A stretch of 64,000 nt of DNA. It comes from Streptomyces rubiginosohelvolus. Lineage in GTDB: Bacteria; Actinomycetota; Actinomycetes; Streptomycetales; Streptomycetaceae. Of this stretch, positions 8,103 to 15,829 are shown piece after piece. The stretch spans positions 186,001 through 250,000 of the forward strand of contig NZ_BMTW01000002.1 in NCBI RefSeq assembly GCF_014649875.1, read 5' to 3'. Under the pieces are notes generated by a model. The model made no database searches, was not told the DNA's origin, and saw only the letters and a program-made list of their open reading frames with translations. The position numbers were made by a program, and so were the translations under genes. The first letter of the stretch is position 1; each line of letters opens with the position of its first letter.

Positions 8103-8201
8103 AAGACGGGACCGTACCGACCGTCGAGCCCGGTCCGGCCGCTGTTCTGCCAGTGGCAGAACAGCGCGGGAGTTCACCCGCCGCACACCTGGCTATTTCT
8201 C

Positions 8202-8696
8202 TCAGTACAGCAGGTCCAGCTCCGCCCGGACCGTCTTGCCCGGGCTGCGGTCGAGCACCGCCCAGCGGTCCGCCAGGGCCTCCACGATCAGCAGCCCGCG
8301 CCCGCTGTCGGAACCGTCCGCCGGGGCCGTGATCTCGCCGGGGAAGGGCGGCCGGCGCTCACCCCGGGCGTCGGAGACCTCGATCCGCAGGAGGCCCGGC
8401 GTTTCCGGATCGCCGGGCATGTGTGACAGGCGCAGTTCGAAGTTGCGGCCGGCGACGCGGCCATGAGTCACCGCGTTGGCCGTCAGCTCCCCGATGATCA
8501 GGGCCGCCGACTCCGAGGCGTCACCGAGGTACGGGATGCCCCAGGTGTGCAGCTTGTGCAGGCCGACGCGGCGGGCGAGCCGGGCGCCGCGTGGTTCCGA
8601 GACGAATTGCCGGTTGAACACACGTACGGTTACGGGAGGTTGGGTCGTCGTAGGCGCTTCCATGCCCCCAGATTCCGGGGCGCGGGCCTCACTCAC
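8202..8696 (-). CDS. ATP-binding (HATPase, anti-sigma/SpoIIAB-like) regulatory protein
   Basis: A small GHKL-ATPase domain protein of 153-164 residues. The N box is ALIIGELTANAVTHG (Glu and Asn for Mg-ATP), the G1 region is LRIEVSDARGERRP, and the G2 region is DSGRGLLIVEALADRW. Such stand-alone domains act as anti-sigma factors or switch kinases in Streptomyces. GTG 8696 is the longest start; ATG 8663 (MEAPTTTQ) is equally possible and neither has a strong ribosome site. It is divergent from the XRE/DUF397 pair, the classic three-gene arrangement seen many times per Streptomyces genome (whiJ-type loci). Confidence 0.88.
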   Translation of the reverse strand: MSEARAPESGGMEAPTTTQPPVTVRVFNRQFVSEPRGARLARRVGLHKLHTWGIPYLGDASESAALIIGELTANAVTHGRVAGRNFELRLSHMPGDPETPGLLRIEVSDARGERRPPFPGEITAPADGSDSGRGLLIVEALADRWAVLDRSPGKTVRAELDLLY

Positions 8697-8707
8697 CAGG
8701 TCAGAAA

Positions 8708-8732
8708 CCCGTACGCTGCGTCAGCGTACGGG
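8708..8732. promoter_or_regulatory. Perfect 11-bp inverted repeat in the divergent ATPase/XRE promoter region
   Basis: Arms CCCGTACGCTG and CAGCGTACGGG are separated by only CGT. The site begins 12 nt upstream of GTG 8696 and lies about 85 nt before ATG 8817. This is a plausible operator for the XRE protein or a BldD/WhiJ-like regulator. A -10-like TAGACG lies at about 8741-8746 on the plus strand. Confidence 0.55.
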
Positions 8733-8816
8733 CGCGAAGGGTAGACGGTACGGGTCACGTTCCGTGAGCATGGACGGGTCGCGAACCAGGACAGGCGCAC
8801 GGGGAGGTGGCCGTAC

Positions 8817-9695
8817 ATGACGCACGGCACGGACAGCATGGACAGCCCGATCCACGGGACCTTCGGCAACGGCAGCGTGCGCAGCGCCGAGCCCGAACCG
8901 CAGTACAGCCTCAAGATGTTCGGGGAAGTCGTCAAGACCTTCCGCAAGCGGGCACGGCTGACGCAGGAACAGTTCGCCCCGCTCGTCGGGTACTCCCCCG
9001 AGACCGTCGCCTCCATCGAGCAGGGCCGCCGCCTCCCACCACCGGACTTCGCGGAGCGCGCGGACAGCATCCTCGACGCGTTCGGGGTGATCCTGGCGGC
9101 GGCAAAGCATCTGACGCGGCGCAAGGGGCTGGCGAGTTGGTTCCGGCAGTGGGCGGAACTGGAGCTGTCGGCGCTGAGCCTGTACACGTACGAGTGCCGG
9201 TTGATTCCGGGGCTGTTGCAGACGGCCGCGTACGCGCGGACGTTGTTCGCCGATCAGTTGCCGCCGCTCACCGACGAGCAGATCGAGGCGCAGCTCGCGG
9301 CTCGGCTGGAGCGTCAGCAACTGCTGCGTGAGCGGCCGAACACCTCCTTCAGCTTCATCCTCGAAGAGCATCTGTTCCTCCGGGACTTGGGGGGCAAGGA
9401 AGTCACCCGGGAACTGCTCGACCACATCCTCGACCTGTCCGAGCTGCGCAACGTGGACATCCAGATCATGCCGCTCGTACGCCATCACCACGCGGGGCTG
9501 CATGGGCCGATGCGGCTACTGGAGACGCCGGATCACCAGTGGTTCGGCTATCTGGAAGGGCAGGAGCAAGGGCAGTTCGTCTCCGACCCCAAAGTGATCA
9601 GCGCACTCCAAATGCGGTGTGCAAGTATGCGTTCACAGGCTCTCTCGTTGGACGACTCCAAGAGCCTGATGCGGCGGATGCGAGGAGCGAGATGA
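8817..9695 (+). CDS. XRE family DNA-binding protein with DUF5753 domain (WhiJ-like)
   Basis: A 292-residue regulator with ribosome site GAGGTGG before ATG 8817. A helix-turn-helix of the XRE type lies in residues ~35-90 (VVKTFRKRARLTQEQFAPLV, then YSPETVASIEQGRRLPPPDF). The rest is the DUF5753 sensor-like domain with its signatures YTYECRLIPGLLQTAAYAR, ERQQLLRE, FILEEHLFLR and IQIMPLVRHHHAGLHGPMRL. Proteins of this type with a partner DUF397 protein and an ATP-binding protein influence development and antibiotic production in Streptomyces. Its stop overlaps the DUF397 start as ATGA. Confidence 0.93.
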   Translation: MTHGTDSMDSPIHGTFGNGSVRSAEPEPQYSLKMFGEVVKTFRKRARLTQEQFAPLVGYSPETVASIEQGRRLPPPDFAERADSILDAFGVILAAAKHLTRRKGLASWFRQWAELELSALSLYTYECRLIPGLLQTAAYARTLFADQLPPLTDEQIEAQLAARLERQQLLRERPNTSFSFILEEHLFLRDLGGKEVTRELLDHILDLSELRNVDIQIMPLVRHHHAGLHGPMRLLETPDHQWFGYLEGQEQGQFVSDPKVISALQMRCASMRSQALSLDDSKSLMRRMRGAR

Positions 9696-9937
9696 GCACC
9701 ACACCCCTGGCCTGGTTCAAGAGCAGCTACAGCAGCGGCTCCGGCGACTCCTGCGTCGAGGTCGCCCTGGAGTGGCGCAAGTCGAGCTACAGCAGCGGCT
9801 CCGGTGACGATTGCGTCGAGGTCGCCACCTGCCCCTCCACCGTCCACGTCCGCGACTCCAAGCTCGACGAGAGCCCCCAACTCGCCCTCACCCCCGCCTC
9901 CTGGACGCGCTTCCTCTCATACGCCGTCCAGGGCTGA
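9692..9937 (+). CDS. DUF397 domain-containing protein with an internally duplicated motif
   Basis: An 81-residue partner of the preceding XRE protein, translationally coupled through ATGA at 9692-9695. The DUF397 signature W-x-KSSYS...CVEVA...VRDSK is present, but the first half occurs twice in tandem: WFKSSYSSGSGDSCVEVALE and then WRKSSYSSGSGDDCVEVATC. The C-terminus carries VHVRDSKLDESPQLALTP and a WTRFL helix. Usual members have one copy of the N-terminal unit in about 60-70 residues. The gene converges with the next one, 7 nt apart. Confidence 0.9.
   Translation: MSTTPLAWFKSSYSSGSGDSCVEVALEWRKSSYSSGSGDDCVEVATCPSTVHVRDSKLDESPQLALTPASWTRFLSYAVQG
9713..9832 (+). repeat. 60-nt tandem duplication within the DUF397 gene
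   Basis: Units 9713-9772 and 9773-9832 encode two 20-residue copies that share KSSYSSGSGD and CVEVA. The nucleotide sequence is nearly identical across the AGCAGCGGCTCCGG core and diverges at the ends, so the duplication is in frame and fairly recent. Confidence 0.85.
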
Positions 9938-9944
9938 GCAGCAG

Positions 9945-10772
9945 TCAACGCCGGGCCGGCTGCCGACGCTCGATCCGGTCCGGGTCGCCGCCGAGCAGAT
10001 CACCATGGCTGATGGTGAAGTCCCCGTTCGGCAGCGTCTGCCCGTCTCCGTACTGCCGCCCGATGACCGCTGCGGGGAGAAACTCGCGCATGCTGTGGCG
10101 CATGCCCCCGGAGTACTCGACCGGCGCGCCCCAGTCGGCGGCGGCCTCGTCGGTGGAGAACAGCACCCAGTGGTCCACTAGTACGGCGGCGTCGAGGTCC
10201 GGTGCCTTGCCGGTGTGGCTGTCCAGGGCCGGTACGGTCAGCCGGTCGGGGTCCAGGGGCTGGTACCACAGCAGCAGGGGCTTGGCCTGGCGCGCTTCGG
10301 CGTTGTCGAAGCAGCACACGACGATGGTGTGGTCCGGGAGGTGCTCGGCGTAGAAGTGCAGGAGCTCCGGGTCGAGATCGGGGCGTCGGTGCGGCGGCAC
10401 CTGCCACAGTGCGGCGGGGACGGCTGTGGGGTCGTCCGCCAGGAGCACCGTGTAGACGTCATGGTCGAAGACCTGGACGGCCGCCCGCGGTTCCGCGCCC
10501 ATCCACGCGATGCCGTCGGCCGCCGCTGCGGCGTCCTCCACGGCGGAGACCATGCGCCGCAGGACGTCGCCGGAGCGCCCCGCCGAGAGGAAGTGTCGCG
10601 GTGTGAGCTGCCTCGTCGGCACGTGCAGCAGCATGGCGTTCGGGCCGTCCGCCAGGTTGACCGCCGTGTTCTGGTAGCCCAGGACGTGGATGAGGCCGTG
10701 CTCGCCGTGGTGTTGGCGCCCGCAGTACAGGATCGTGCCGGAGAACGCCGCCTCACCTGTCGATATGCACAT
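9945..10772 (-). CDS. Conserved Streptomyces protein of unknown function
   Basis: A 275-residue protein that starts MCISTGEAAFSGTILYCG at ATG 10772. The N-terminal half has an Ntn-like look: an N-terminal Cys2, then HVLGYQNTAVNLADGPNAML. The C-terminal half contains IVVCCFDNAEARQAKPLLLW and VDHWVLFSTDEAAADWG. I recall similar proteins as conserved hypotheticals in streptomycetes but know no function. The gene starts 33 nt downstream of the stop of the membrane-protein gene on the same strand, so the two may form an operon. Confidence 0.7.
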   Translation of the reverse strand: MCISTGEAAFSGTILYCGRQHHGEHGLIHVLGYQNTAVNLADGPNAMLLHVPTRQLTPRHFLSAGRSGDVLRRMVSAVEDAAAAADGIAWMGAEPRAAVQVFDHDVYTVLLADDPTAVPAALWQVPPHRRPDLDPELLHFYAEHLPDHTIVVCCFDNAEARQAKPLLLWYQPLDPDRLTVPALDSHTGKAPDLDAAVLVDHWVLFSTDEAAADWGAPVEYSGGMRHSMREFLPAAVIGRQYGDGQTLPNGDFTISHGDLLGGDPDRIERRQPARR

Positions 10773-10805
10773 GCGGGCACGGTACCCGCGCCGGTCCGGT
10801 CCCGG

Positions 10806-11357
10806 TCACGCCCCCGCGCGTACCCGGTGCCGTCGGTGGTACGACCAGGTCACCGCCGCCAGCAGCGGGCCCCACAGCAGGAGCGGGGCGTACGAGGCGA
10901 CGAAGAGGACCTCCCCCGCCGATATGCCGGGGTCCGGGCTGGGGGCGGTCAGCAGGCCGCCGAAGAAGAGCACCCACCACAGGACCGTGACCGCGAGGGC
11001 TCCCAGCGAAGCGGCGAGGACCGCGAACCGCCGGTCGACGGGGCGTCCGCCGAGGAGCGGAATCCAGCGCGGGACCACCTCGCCCCAGGGCCGTACCAGG
11101 CCGAGCGTGAGGTACGAGGCGGTCTCGGCGACCGCGCCGATCAGCAGGACGTAGGCCATCGCGATCAGCGGCGAGTGGCCGGGGAACCCGGCGAGGAATT
11201 CCTCCCGCTCCATCACCCCCACCGGCACCCCCAGCACGAGCGCGATCCGCCACATCCCGGAGGGGACGGTCGACCAGGCCACGACGTGGGCTGCACGCAC
11301 CGCCCACCGCGGAGGCGGCAGCACCCCGGGGGCGGGCGTGGTGGGGTTCGTCGTCAT
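10806..11357 (-). CDS. Polytopic membrane protein of unknown function
   Basis: 183 residues from ATG 11357 with a GGGAGG ribosome site. About four hydrophobic segments are visible: AHVVAWSTVPSGMWRIALVL, PLIAMAYVLLIGAVAETASY, VLAASLGALAVTVLWWVLFF, and VLFVASYAPLLLWGPLLAAV. A short proline-rich N-terminus and an Arg/His-rich cytoplasmic C-terminus bracket them. I recognise no family. The upstream 248 nt (11358-11605) hold only a terminator for the neighbouring gene and presumably this promoter. Confidence 0.75.
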   Translation of the reverse strand: MTTNPTTPAPGVLPPPRWAVRAAHVVAWSTVPSGMWRIALVLGVPVGVMEREEFLAGFPGHSPLIAMAYVLLIGAVAETASYLTLGLVRPWGEVVPRWIPLLGGRPVDRRFAVLAASLGALAVTVLWWVLFFGGLLTAPSPDPGISAGEVLFVASYAPLLLWGPLLAAVTWSYHRRHRVRAGA

Positions 11358-11567
11358 GACCCGAACCTCCCGCACCGCCCGGCCCGGCACGTCCCGCCGC
11401 GTGATGATCCGCCTCCGCCGCAGGGGGGTGGCGCGATCGAGGAGACCGCGATCCTGCTGTTCGAACCGGCGGGACCGATGAGCACCGGTTGTGCAGGGGG
11501 GCCGATGACCAGGCGGCCGAGATCCTCGACTGACCTGCGGGGCGTGGCGTCGGGTCACGGCGTTCCC

Positions 11568-11599
11568 GAGGGGGCGTCCGCCCTCGCGGACGGCCCCTC
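11568..11599 (-). terminator. Hairpin terminator downstream of the maltokinase-cap-like gene
   Basis: 13-bp stem with one mismatch, left arm GAGGGGGCGTCCG at 11568-11580 and right arm CGGACGGCCCCTC at 11587-11599, loop of 6. It starts 7 nt after the stop at 11606, read leftward. As usual in Streptomyces there is no U-tract. Confidence 0.65.
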
Positions 11600-11605
11600 C
11601 CGCGT

Positions 11606-12184
11606 CTACCGCGTCGCGACGGCCGCGAACACGCCCTGCGCGGCCGTGCCGTCCGGCCAGGTCCACGCGGCGACCAGGTGTGCCGTCGGCTGCTGCTCGG
11701 CCCCCGTGGACGGCAGGACCCGGTTGATACGGACGTCGAACCCCTCGGCCGGACCGGTTCCCCGGACGGTGACGGTCGGGTCGGGGGTGTCGCTCTCGCG
11801 CTGGTGCTGCGGTTCCGTCTCACCGCGCAGCAGAGCACCCAACTGCGCCAGTACCACCGGGTCGTGGGCGCCGTCGTAGATCCACCGGGTGCCGAGCACC
11901 CCATGCTCGGCGGTGCCGATCAGAGCCTCGTCGGGGGCGTCCTCCAGGGCCGCACCGCGATAGCTCAGCGGCACCAGGTACGCCACCGGCTCCCCTGCGG
12001 CGGTGTCCACCACGACCATGAACTCGATCCCGACCTCGCCCGCCGGGTCGTCCAGCCGGAACCCGCCGGCGCTCGTCAGATCCGGCGTTCCCGTGGGGCC
12101 CGCGTACCACTTCTGCTGCGGCAGCCAGCGGGTGATCAGCTCCAGCTTGGTGGGCGTCATGGTGGTGCGGTGAACGGTGGCCAC
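11606..12184 (-). CDS. Stand-alone maltokinase N-terminal cap-like protein
   Basis: About 192 residues from GTG 12184. TKLELITRWLPQQKWYAG and the following strands (GGFRLDDPAGEVGIEFMVVV, VAYLVPLSYRG, GTAEHGVLGTRWIYDG) resemble the N-terminal cap domain of actinobacterial maltokinases and related trehalose-pathway proteins. The phosphotransferase domain that normally follows is absent and no kinase gene is adjacent. The C-terminal part ends in a strand-rich AHLVAAWTWPDG region. Such proteins are annotated in streptomycetes as cap-like or branching-enzyme-related; a binding role in glycogen/maltose-1-phosphate metabolism is only inference. Confidence 0.65.
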   Translation of the reverse strand: MATVHRTTMTPTKLELITRWLPQQKWYAGPTGTPDLTSAGGFRLDDPAGEVGIEFMVVVDTAAGEPVAYLVPLSYRGAALEDAPDEALIGTAEHGVLGTRWIYDGAHDPVVLAQLGALLRGETEPQHQRESDTPDPTVTVRGTGPAEGFDVRINRVLPSTGAEQQPTAHLVAAWTWPDGTAAQGVFAAVATR

Positions 12185-12468
12185 GGAGGCTCCCTCATCG
12201 GTCGGTCTGCGTCCGTCCTCCCATGGGGCGGGACGGGGGGCGTGAGCGAACCTATCCTGGCTCGCACGAGCGTGTGAGGGCCGAGCCACCGCTCTGTCGG
12301 ACCGGCCTAGCGGAGGGCTGCTTCCCGCAGGAAGGGGTGTTCCGGCGGCGGGCGGCCCGCGCGGTCCGGAGCGCCCGGGCCGGGCCGGTACCGTAAAGGG
12401 AGATCCGTACGACTCGTGAGCCTCCTGACGGGCTGCGTGCACCCAGACCCAGGAGGACCTGCCCCACC

Positions 12469-12939
12469 ATGACGACCAACCGTGGACGCAAGGACGTCAT
12501 CCGCGACCGGATGGCCGCCACCGGCGAGTCGTACAACGTCGCCGCCCGCAATCTCAAGGCCATGAAGGACACCGCCGCCACCCGCGACGCCGTCCTCGTG
12601 CAGCGCTGGACGCCCGCCGATTCGTTCGACGTGCCCTGCCCCTGCGGCGGGACCTGCGAGCCGGGCGAGACCTGCGACCACTGTCACGCCCGCCACCGGC
12701 ACGTGAAGCGCTACCCGGGCTCCACCACCGAGGTCGAGACCTGGGCCGACCGCTACGAGTGCACCGGCTGCTCCTCCTCGTACACCCTCACCGTCCACCT
12801 GGCCGGGCGGCCCTGGGGCGTCGCCGAGACCGTCGTCAAGGGCGGGTCGGCCGAGGAGGTCGTGCAGGCGACCGTCTTCCCGGGGGTCATCCACCCGCTG
12901 CTGCGGTCGGAGGCGGCCGAGGGGCCCCGCCAGGAGTGA
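12469..12939 (+). CDS. Small Cys-rich protein with probable zinc-binding motifs, function unknown
   Basis: 156 residues with ribosome site AGGAGG before ATG 12469. The N-terminus is basic (TTNRGRKDVIRDRMAATGES). The middle carries two metal-site-like clusters, DVPCPCGGTCEPGETCDHCH and YECTGCSSSYT, and the end is a mixed alpha/beta tail (GSAEEVVQATVFPG). I do not recognise the family; a zinc-ribbon nucleic-acid or protein-binding role is possible. It is divergent from the maltokinase-cap-like gene across 284 nt in which I see no further gene. Confidence 0.7.
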   Translation: MTTNRGRKDVIRDRMAATGESYNVAARNLKAMKDTAATRDAVLVQRWTPADSFDVPCPCGGTCEPGETCDHCHARHRHVKRYPGSTTEVETWADRYECTGCSSSYTLTVHLAGRPWGVAETVVKGGSAEEVVQATVFPGVIHPLLRSEAAEGPRQE

Positions 12940-13021
12940 GGTGCGCGTCAGTGAAGGATCGGGAGCGTGCGACCGGGCGTTTACGGGGTAAGCGAGAGGC
13001 AGACGCCACCGAGGAGGAACC

Positions 13022-13168
13022 ATGTCCCGCCTGATCGCCCGCATCACCCAGTTCACCCGCAGCCCCCAGGGCCGTCGGACCATCGCGTCGGCCCGGCGTG
13101 CCGCGGCCGACCCCCGCAAGCGCGCCCAGGCCCGCGGCCTGCTCGGACGGCTGCGCGGACGCCGGTGA
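13022..13168 (+). CDS. 48-residue basic protein
   Basis: A short frame with a good ribosome site (GAGGAGGAACC) starting at ATG 13022 and ending TGA 13168. The product MSRLIARITQFTRS... has about 14 Arg/Lys and no acidic patch except one Asp, with a helical Ala/Arg-rich C-terminus. Codon use follows the genome pattern (GC-rich third positions), and a strong terminator follows at once, so it is likely a real gene. The composition suggests nucleic-acid or membrane association; the function is unknown. Confidence 0.65.
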   Translation: MSRLIARITQFTRSPQGRRTIASARRAAADPRKRAQARGLLGRLRGRR

Positions 13169-13209
13169 CCCCGGCGCTCCGGCGGAAGGCCGGAGCGGCG
13201 ACGGGAAGC

Positions 13210-13261
13210 GAACGCAGAAGATGCCCGCACAGGTCTCCCCGTGCGGGCATCTTCGCGTTCC
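13210..13261. terminator. Bidirectional terminator between the 48-aa gene and msrB
   Basis: Core arms AAGATGCCCGCAC (13218-13230) and GTGCGGGCATCTT (13241-13253) pair perfectly around a 10-nt loop, with the outer GAACGC/GCGTTC also pairing imperfectly. It serves both convergent genes. Confidence 0.85.
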
Positions 13262-13279
13262 GGTCCGTCGGCGTACGGC

Positions 13280-13687
13280 TCAGCTCTCGTCCGGCGCCAG
13301 CGTCAGGGAGATCGAGTTGATGCAGTAACGCTGGTCCGTCGGGGTGGCGTAGCCCTCGCCCTCGAAGACGTGGCCCAGGTGCGAGCCGCAGCGGGCGCAG
13401 CGCACCTCGGTGCGGACCATGCCGTGGCTGCGGTCCTCGATCAGCTCGACCGCGTCGGTGTCCTTCGGGTCGTAGAAGGACGGCCAGCCGCAGTGCGACT
13501 CGAACTTGGTGTCGGAGCGGAACAGCTCCGCCCCACAGGCCCGGCAGGAGTAGACGCCCGCCGTCTTGGTGTCCGTGTACTCACCGCGGAAGGCGGGCTC
13601 GGTGCCGGCCTGGCGCAGCACCGCGTACTCGGCGGGGGTCAGCTCTTCCCGCCACTGCTCGTCCGGCTTCTCGACGTCGTACGGCAC
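13280..13687 (-). CDS. msrB: Peptide-methionine (R)-S-oxide reductase MsrB
   Basis: 135 residues, normal length, starting at GTG 13687 (MPYDVEKPDEQWREEL). It reduces the R-epimer of methionine sulfoxide in oxidised proteins, using thioredoxin. Seen: zinc ligands in YSCRACG and VRCARCGSHLGH, the substrate motif SHCGWPSFYDP, HVFEGEG, and the catalytic Cys in RYCINSISL. It lies 50 nt downstream of murC on the same strand and is followed by a strong terminator, so it may be the last gene of a murC-msrB unit. Confidence 0.97.
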   Translation of the reverse strand: MPYDVEKPDEQWREELTPAEYAVLRQAGTEPAFRGEYTDTKTAGVYSCRACGAELFRSDTKFESHCGWPSFYDPKDTDAVELIEDRSHGMVRTEVRCARCGSHLGHVFEGEGYATPTDQRYCINSISLTLAPDES

Positions 13688-13737
13688 GGCTCGCTCCTCA
13701 GCTCGACAGGTGGTCGCTCGCCCCGGTCGCCTCTCGG

Positions 13738-15138
13738 CTACCGGGCGCTCGACAGGTGGTCCAGGATGCGCGGGCCGAGGTCGGTGACGTCGCCCGCTCC
13801 CATGGTGAGAACGAGATCGCCGGGCTTCGCCATTCCCGCGATCGCGGCCGGCACGTCGGCCTGGTCGTGGACGGCGGTGACCTCGGCCCCGGCCGCCTTC
13901 GCCGCGTCGATGATCAGGGCGCTGGTGATGCCGGGGATCGGGTCCTCTCGGGCCGGGTAGATGTCCAGGACCACGGAGGCATCGGCCAGGGCGAGGGCCT
14001 GGCCCATCTCGGTGCCCAGCTCCTGTGTACGGGAGAACAGGTGCGGCTGGAAGACGACCAGGATGCGGGCGTCGGCGGCCGCGCCGCGCATGGCTTCCAG
14101 GTCGGCGGTCATCTCGGTCGGGTGGTGCGCGTACGAGTCGATGACCTGCACGCCCGCCGCCTCGCCCTTGAGCTGGAGGCGGCGCTTGACCCCGGTGTAG
14201 CTGCCGAGGGCGGAGGCCAGGTTGTGCGCCGGGATGCCGAGGGCGACCCCGGCGGCGAGCGCGGCGACCGCGTTGTGGGCGTAGTGGGCGCCGGGGACGG
14301 AGACCGTGAAGGTGAGGAACTTGCCGTTCAGCAGGACGGTGACCTCGCTGGTCAGGCCGCGCGGGGTGACCTTGTGGACGCGTACGTCGGCGTCCTCGGC
14401 GGAGCCGTAGGTGACGACCTTGAGGTCGGAGAGGTCACGGACCCGGCGGGTCAGCTCGACCGCGCCGGGCTGGTCGGCGGAGATCACGAGGGTGCCGCCG
14501 GGGACGATCTTGCCGACGAAGGTCTCGAAGGAGTCGTAGATCTCGTCCATCGAGGCGTAGTTCGCGTGGTGGTCCAGCTCGACGTTGAGGACGATCGCGA
14601 CCTCGGGGTCGTACTTCTGGAAGCTGCGGTCGCTCTCGTCCGCCTCCGCGACGAAGATGTCCCCCTCGCCATGCGTGGCATTGGTGCCGGGGCCCTCCAG
14701 GTCGCCGCCGATGGCGTACGAGGGGGCCAGGCTCAGCGAGGAGAGGGCGACGGCCAGCATGGAGGTGGTGGTCGTCTTGCCGTGCGTGCCGGCCACCGCG
14801 ATGGCCCGCAGGCCGTTCATCAGGGAGGCCAGGGCGTCCGAGCGGTGGACGACCGGGACGGCCAGCTCGTTGGCCCGGAGCAGCTCCGGGTTGTCGGCGC
14901 GGATGGCGCTGGAGACGACCACGCAGGACGCGTCCTCGGCCAGGTGCCCTGCCGCGTGCCCGATGTGCACGGTCGCCCCCAGCGCCCGCAGCGACTCGGC
15001 GGTGGCGGACTCCTTGGCGTCGCTGCCCGCCACCTTCGCGCCCCGCTGGGCGAGGATCTTCGCGATGCCCGACATTCCGGCGCCGCCGATGCCGATGAAG
15101 TGGGGTCGTTCCATGGCGGCGGGAATGCCGGGTGCCAT
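13738..15138 (-). CDS. murC: UDP-N-acetylmuramate--L-alanine ligase MurC
   Basis: 466 residues, the full family length. It adds L-Ala to UDP-MurNAc with ATP, the first step of peptidoglycan stem-peptide synthesis in the cytoplasm. The N-terminal Rossmann motif is FIGIGGAGMSGIA, the ATP P-loop is AVAGTHGKTTTTSM, VELDHHANY is the metal/substrate loop, and IDSYAHHPTEM with FQPHLFSRT marks the C-terminal domain. The gene stands outside the main dcw cluster, as is usual in Streptomyces, beside msrB. Confidence 0.98.
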   Translation of the reverse strand: MAPGIPAAMERPHFIGIGGAGMSGIAKILAQRGAKVAGSDAKESATAESLRALGATVHIGHAAGHLAEDASCVVVSSAIRADNPELLRANELAVPVVHRSDALASLMNGLRAIAVAGTHGKTTTTSMLAVALSSLSLAPSYAIGGDLEGPGTNATHGEGDIFVAEADESDRSFQKYDPEVAIVLNVELDHHANYASMDEIYDSFETFVGKIVPGGTLVISADQPGAVELTRRVRDLSDLKVVTYGSAEDADVRVHKVTPRGLTSEVTVLLNGKFLTFTVSVPGAHYAHNAVAALAAGVALGIPAHNLASALGSYTGVKRRLQLKGEAAGVQVIDSYAHHPTEMTADLEAMRGAAADARILVVFQPHLFSRTQELGTEMGQALALADASVVLDIYPAREDPIPGITSALIIDAAKAAGAEVTAVHDQADVPAAIAGMAKPGDLVLTMGAGDVTDLGPRILDHLSSAR

Positions 15139-15210
15139 CTGTACTCCTGCGGTCGTGGTTCGGGTTCCGATGAGGCGGCCGAGGGCCAGCCCGGACCGCG
15201 CGGCTTCAGC

Positions 15211-15681
15211 CTATTCGCTGTGCGCGAAGAGCTTGAGCACCGGGACGCCCACCTTGTGGCGGGCCCGGGAGGCCCAGTCGCGGTGGAAGAACTCCTCCAC
15301 GTAGTGCGGGGCCGTCAGGACGATGACCTCGTCCGCGCCCGCCTCCTCGACGACGGTCGTCAGTTTGTCCAGAGGGTGATCCTCGACCACCTGTCCGACG
15401 GCTTCGGAGCCGGCCTGGCGCAGGGCCCGTAGGGAGTACTCCAGGCCGATCTCGGCGGGTTCACGGGCCTCGCTGCCCTCCGGCTCCTCCCCTTCGCGCA
15501 CCGCTTCCTTCAGCTCTCCCATCGCCACGTCGTCGATCGCGCGCAGCAGAACATCGGCCTGGTCACCGCGCGGCTGCAACAGAACGACGAACGAGATCCG
15601 CTCCTCGCCGTGGAGCGTGGTGACGAAGTCCACGTCCTCGGGAGTGAGCGGCTTCTCGATCATCAAAACGCTTGTGAACAC
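15211..15681 (-). CDS. Conserved small actinobacterial protein, often mislabelled indole-3-glycerol-phosphate synthase
   Basis: 156 residues from GTG 15681 (FTSVLMIEKPLTPED) with GGAAGGG upstream; ATG 15663 would lose a conserved-looking strand. It is an acidic alpha/beta protein with SFVVLLQPRGDQADVLLRAI, an acidic Glu-rich middle, and VVEEAGADEVIVLTAPHYVE. The fold hint is a universal-stress/Rossmann-like domain. I recall relatives annotated as indole-3-glycerol phosphate synthase, but no TrpC barrel motifs are present, so that name should not be used. It is about 70 nt upstream of murC on the same strand. Confidence 0.75.
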   Translation of the reverse strand: MFTSVLMIEKPLTPEDVDFVTTLHGEERISFVVLLQPRGDQADVLLRAIDDVAMGELKEAVREGEEPEGSEAREPAEIGLEYSLRALRQAGSEAVGQVVEDHPLDKLTTVVEEAGADEVIVLTAPHYVEEFFHRDWASRARHKVGVPVLKLFAHSE

Positions 15682-15804
15682 GACAGGCGCCCTTCCGCTT
15701 CTTCGTCTCGTCGACCGCCGGCTCGACCGTCGACGGTCGTTTGCTGAAACCATCCTTCCCCGCGCTTCCACGGGGTTGCAGGGGTAAGTGTGCCCAGCCG
15801 AAGC

Positions 15805-15829
15805 TAAGCGGAACGGTAAATTCCGCTAA
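15805..15829 (-). terminator. Weak hairpin overlapping the stop of the RibD-like gene
   Basis: AGCGGAA (15807-15813) and TTCCGCT (15821-15827) pair around a 7-nt loop. The stop codon of the leftward RibD-like gene lies in the right arm. The stem is short, so this is a possible terminator only. Confidence 0.4.

Noticed and set aside
12185..12468. Possible extra small gene between the cap-like and Cys-rich genes
   Set aside because: Short frames here lack ribosome sites and consistent codon bias; the region more likely holds two divergent promoters.
15211..15681. Indole-3-glycerol-phosphate synthase annotation
   Set aside because: The protein is only about 156 residues and lacks TrpC barrel motifs; no trp genes adjoin.
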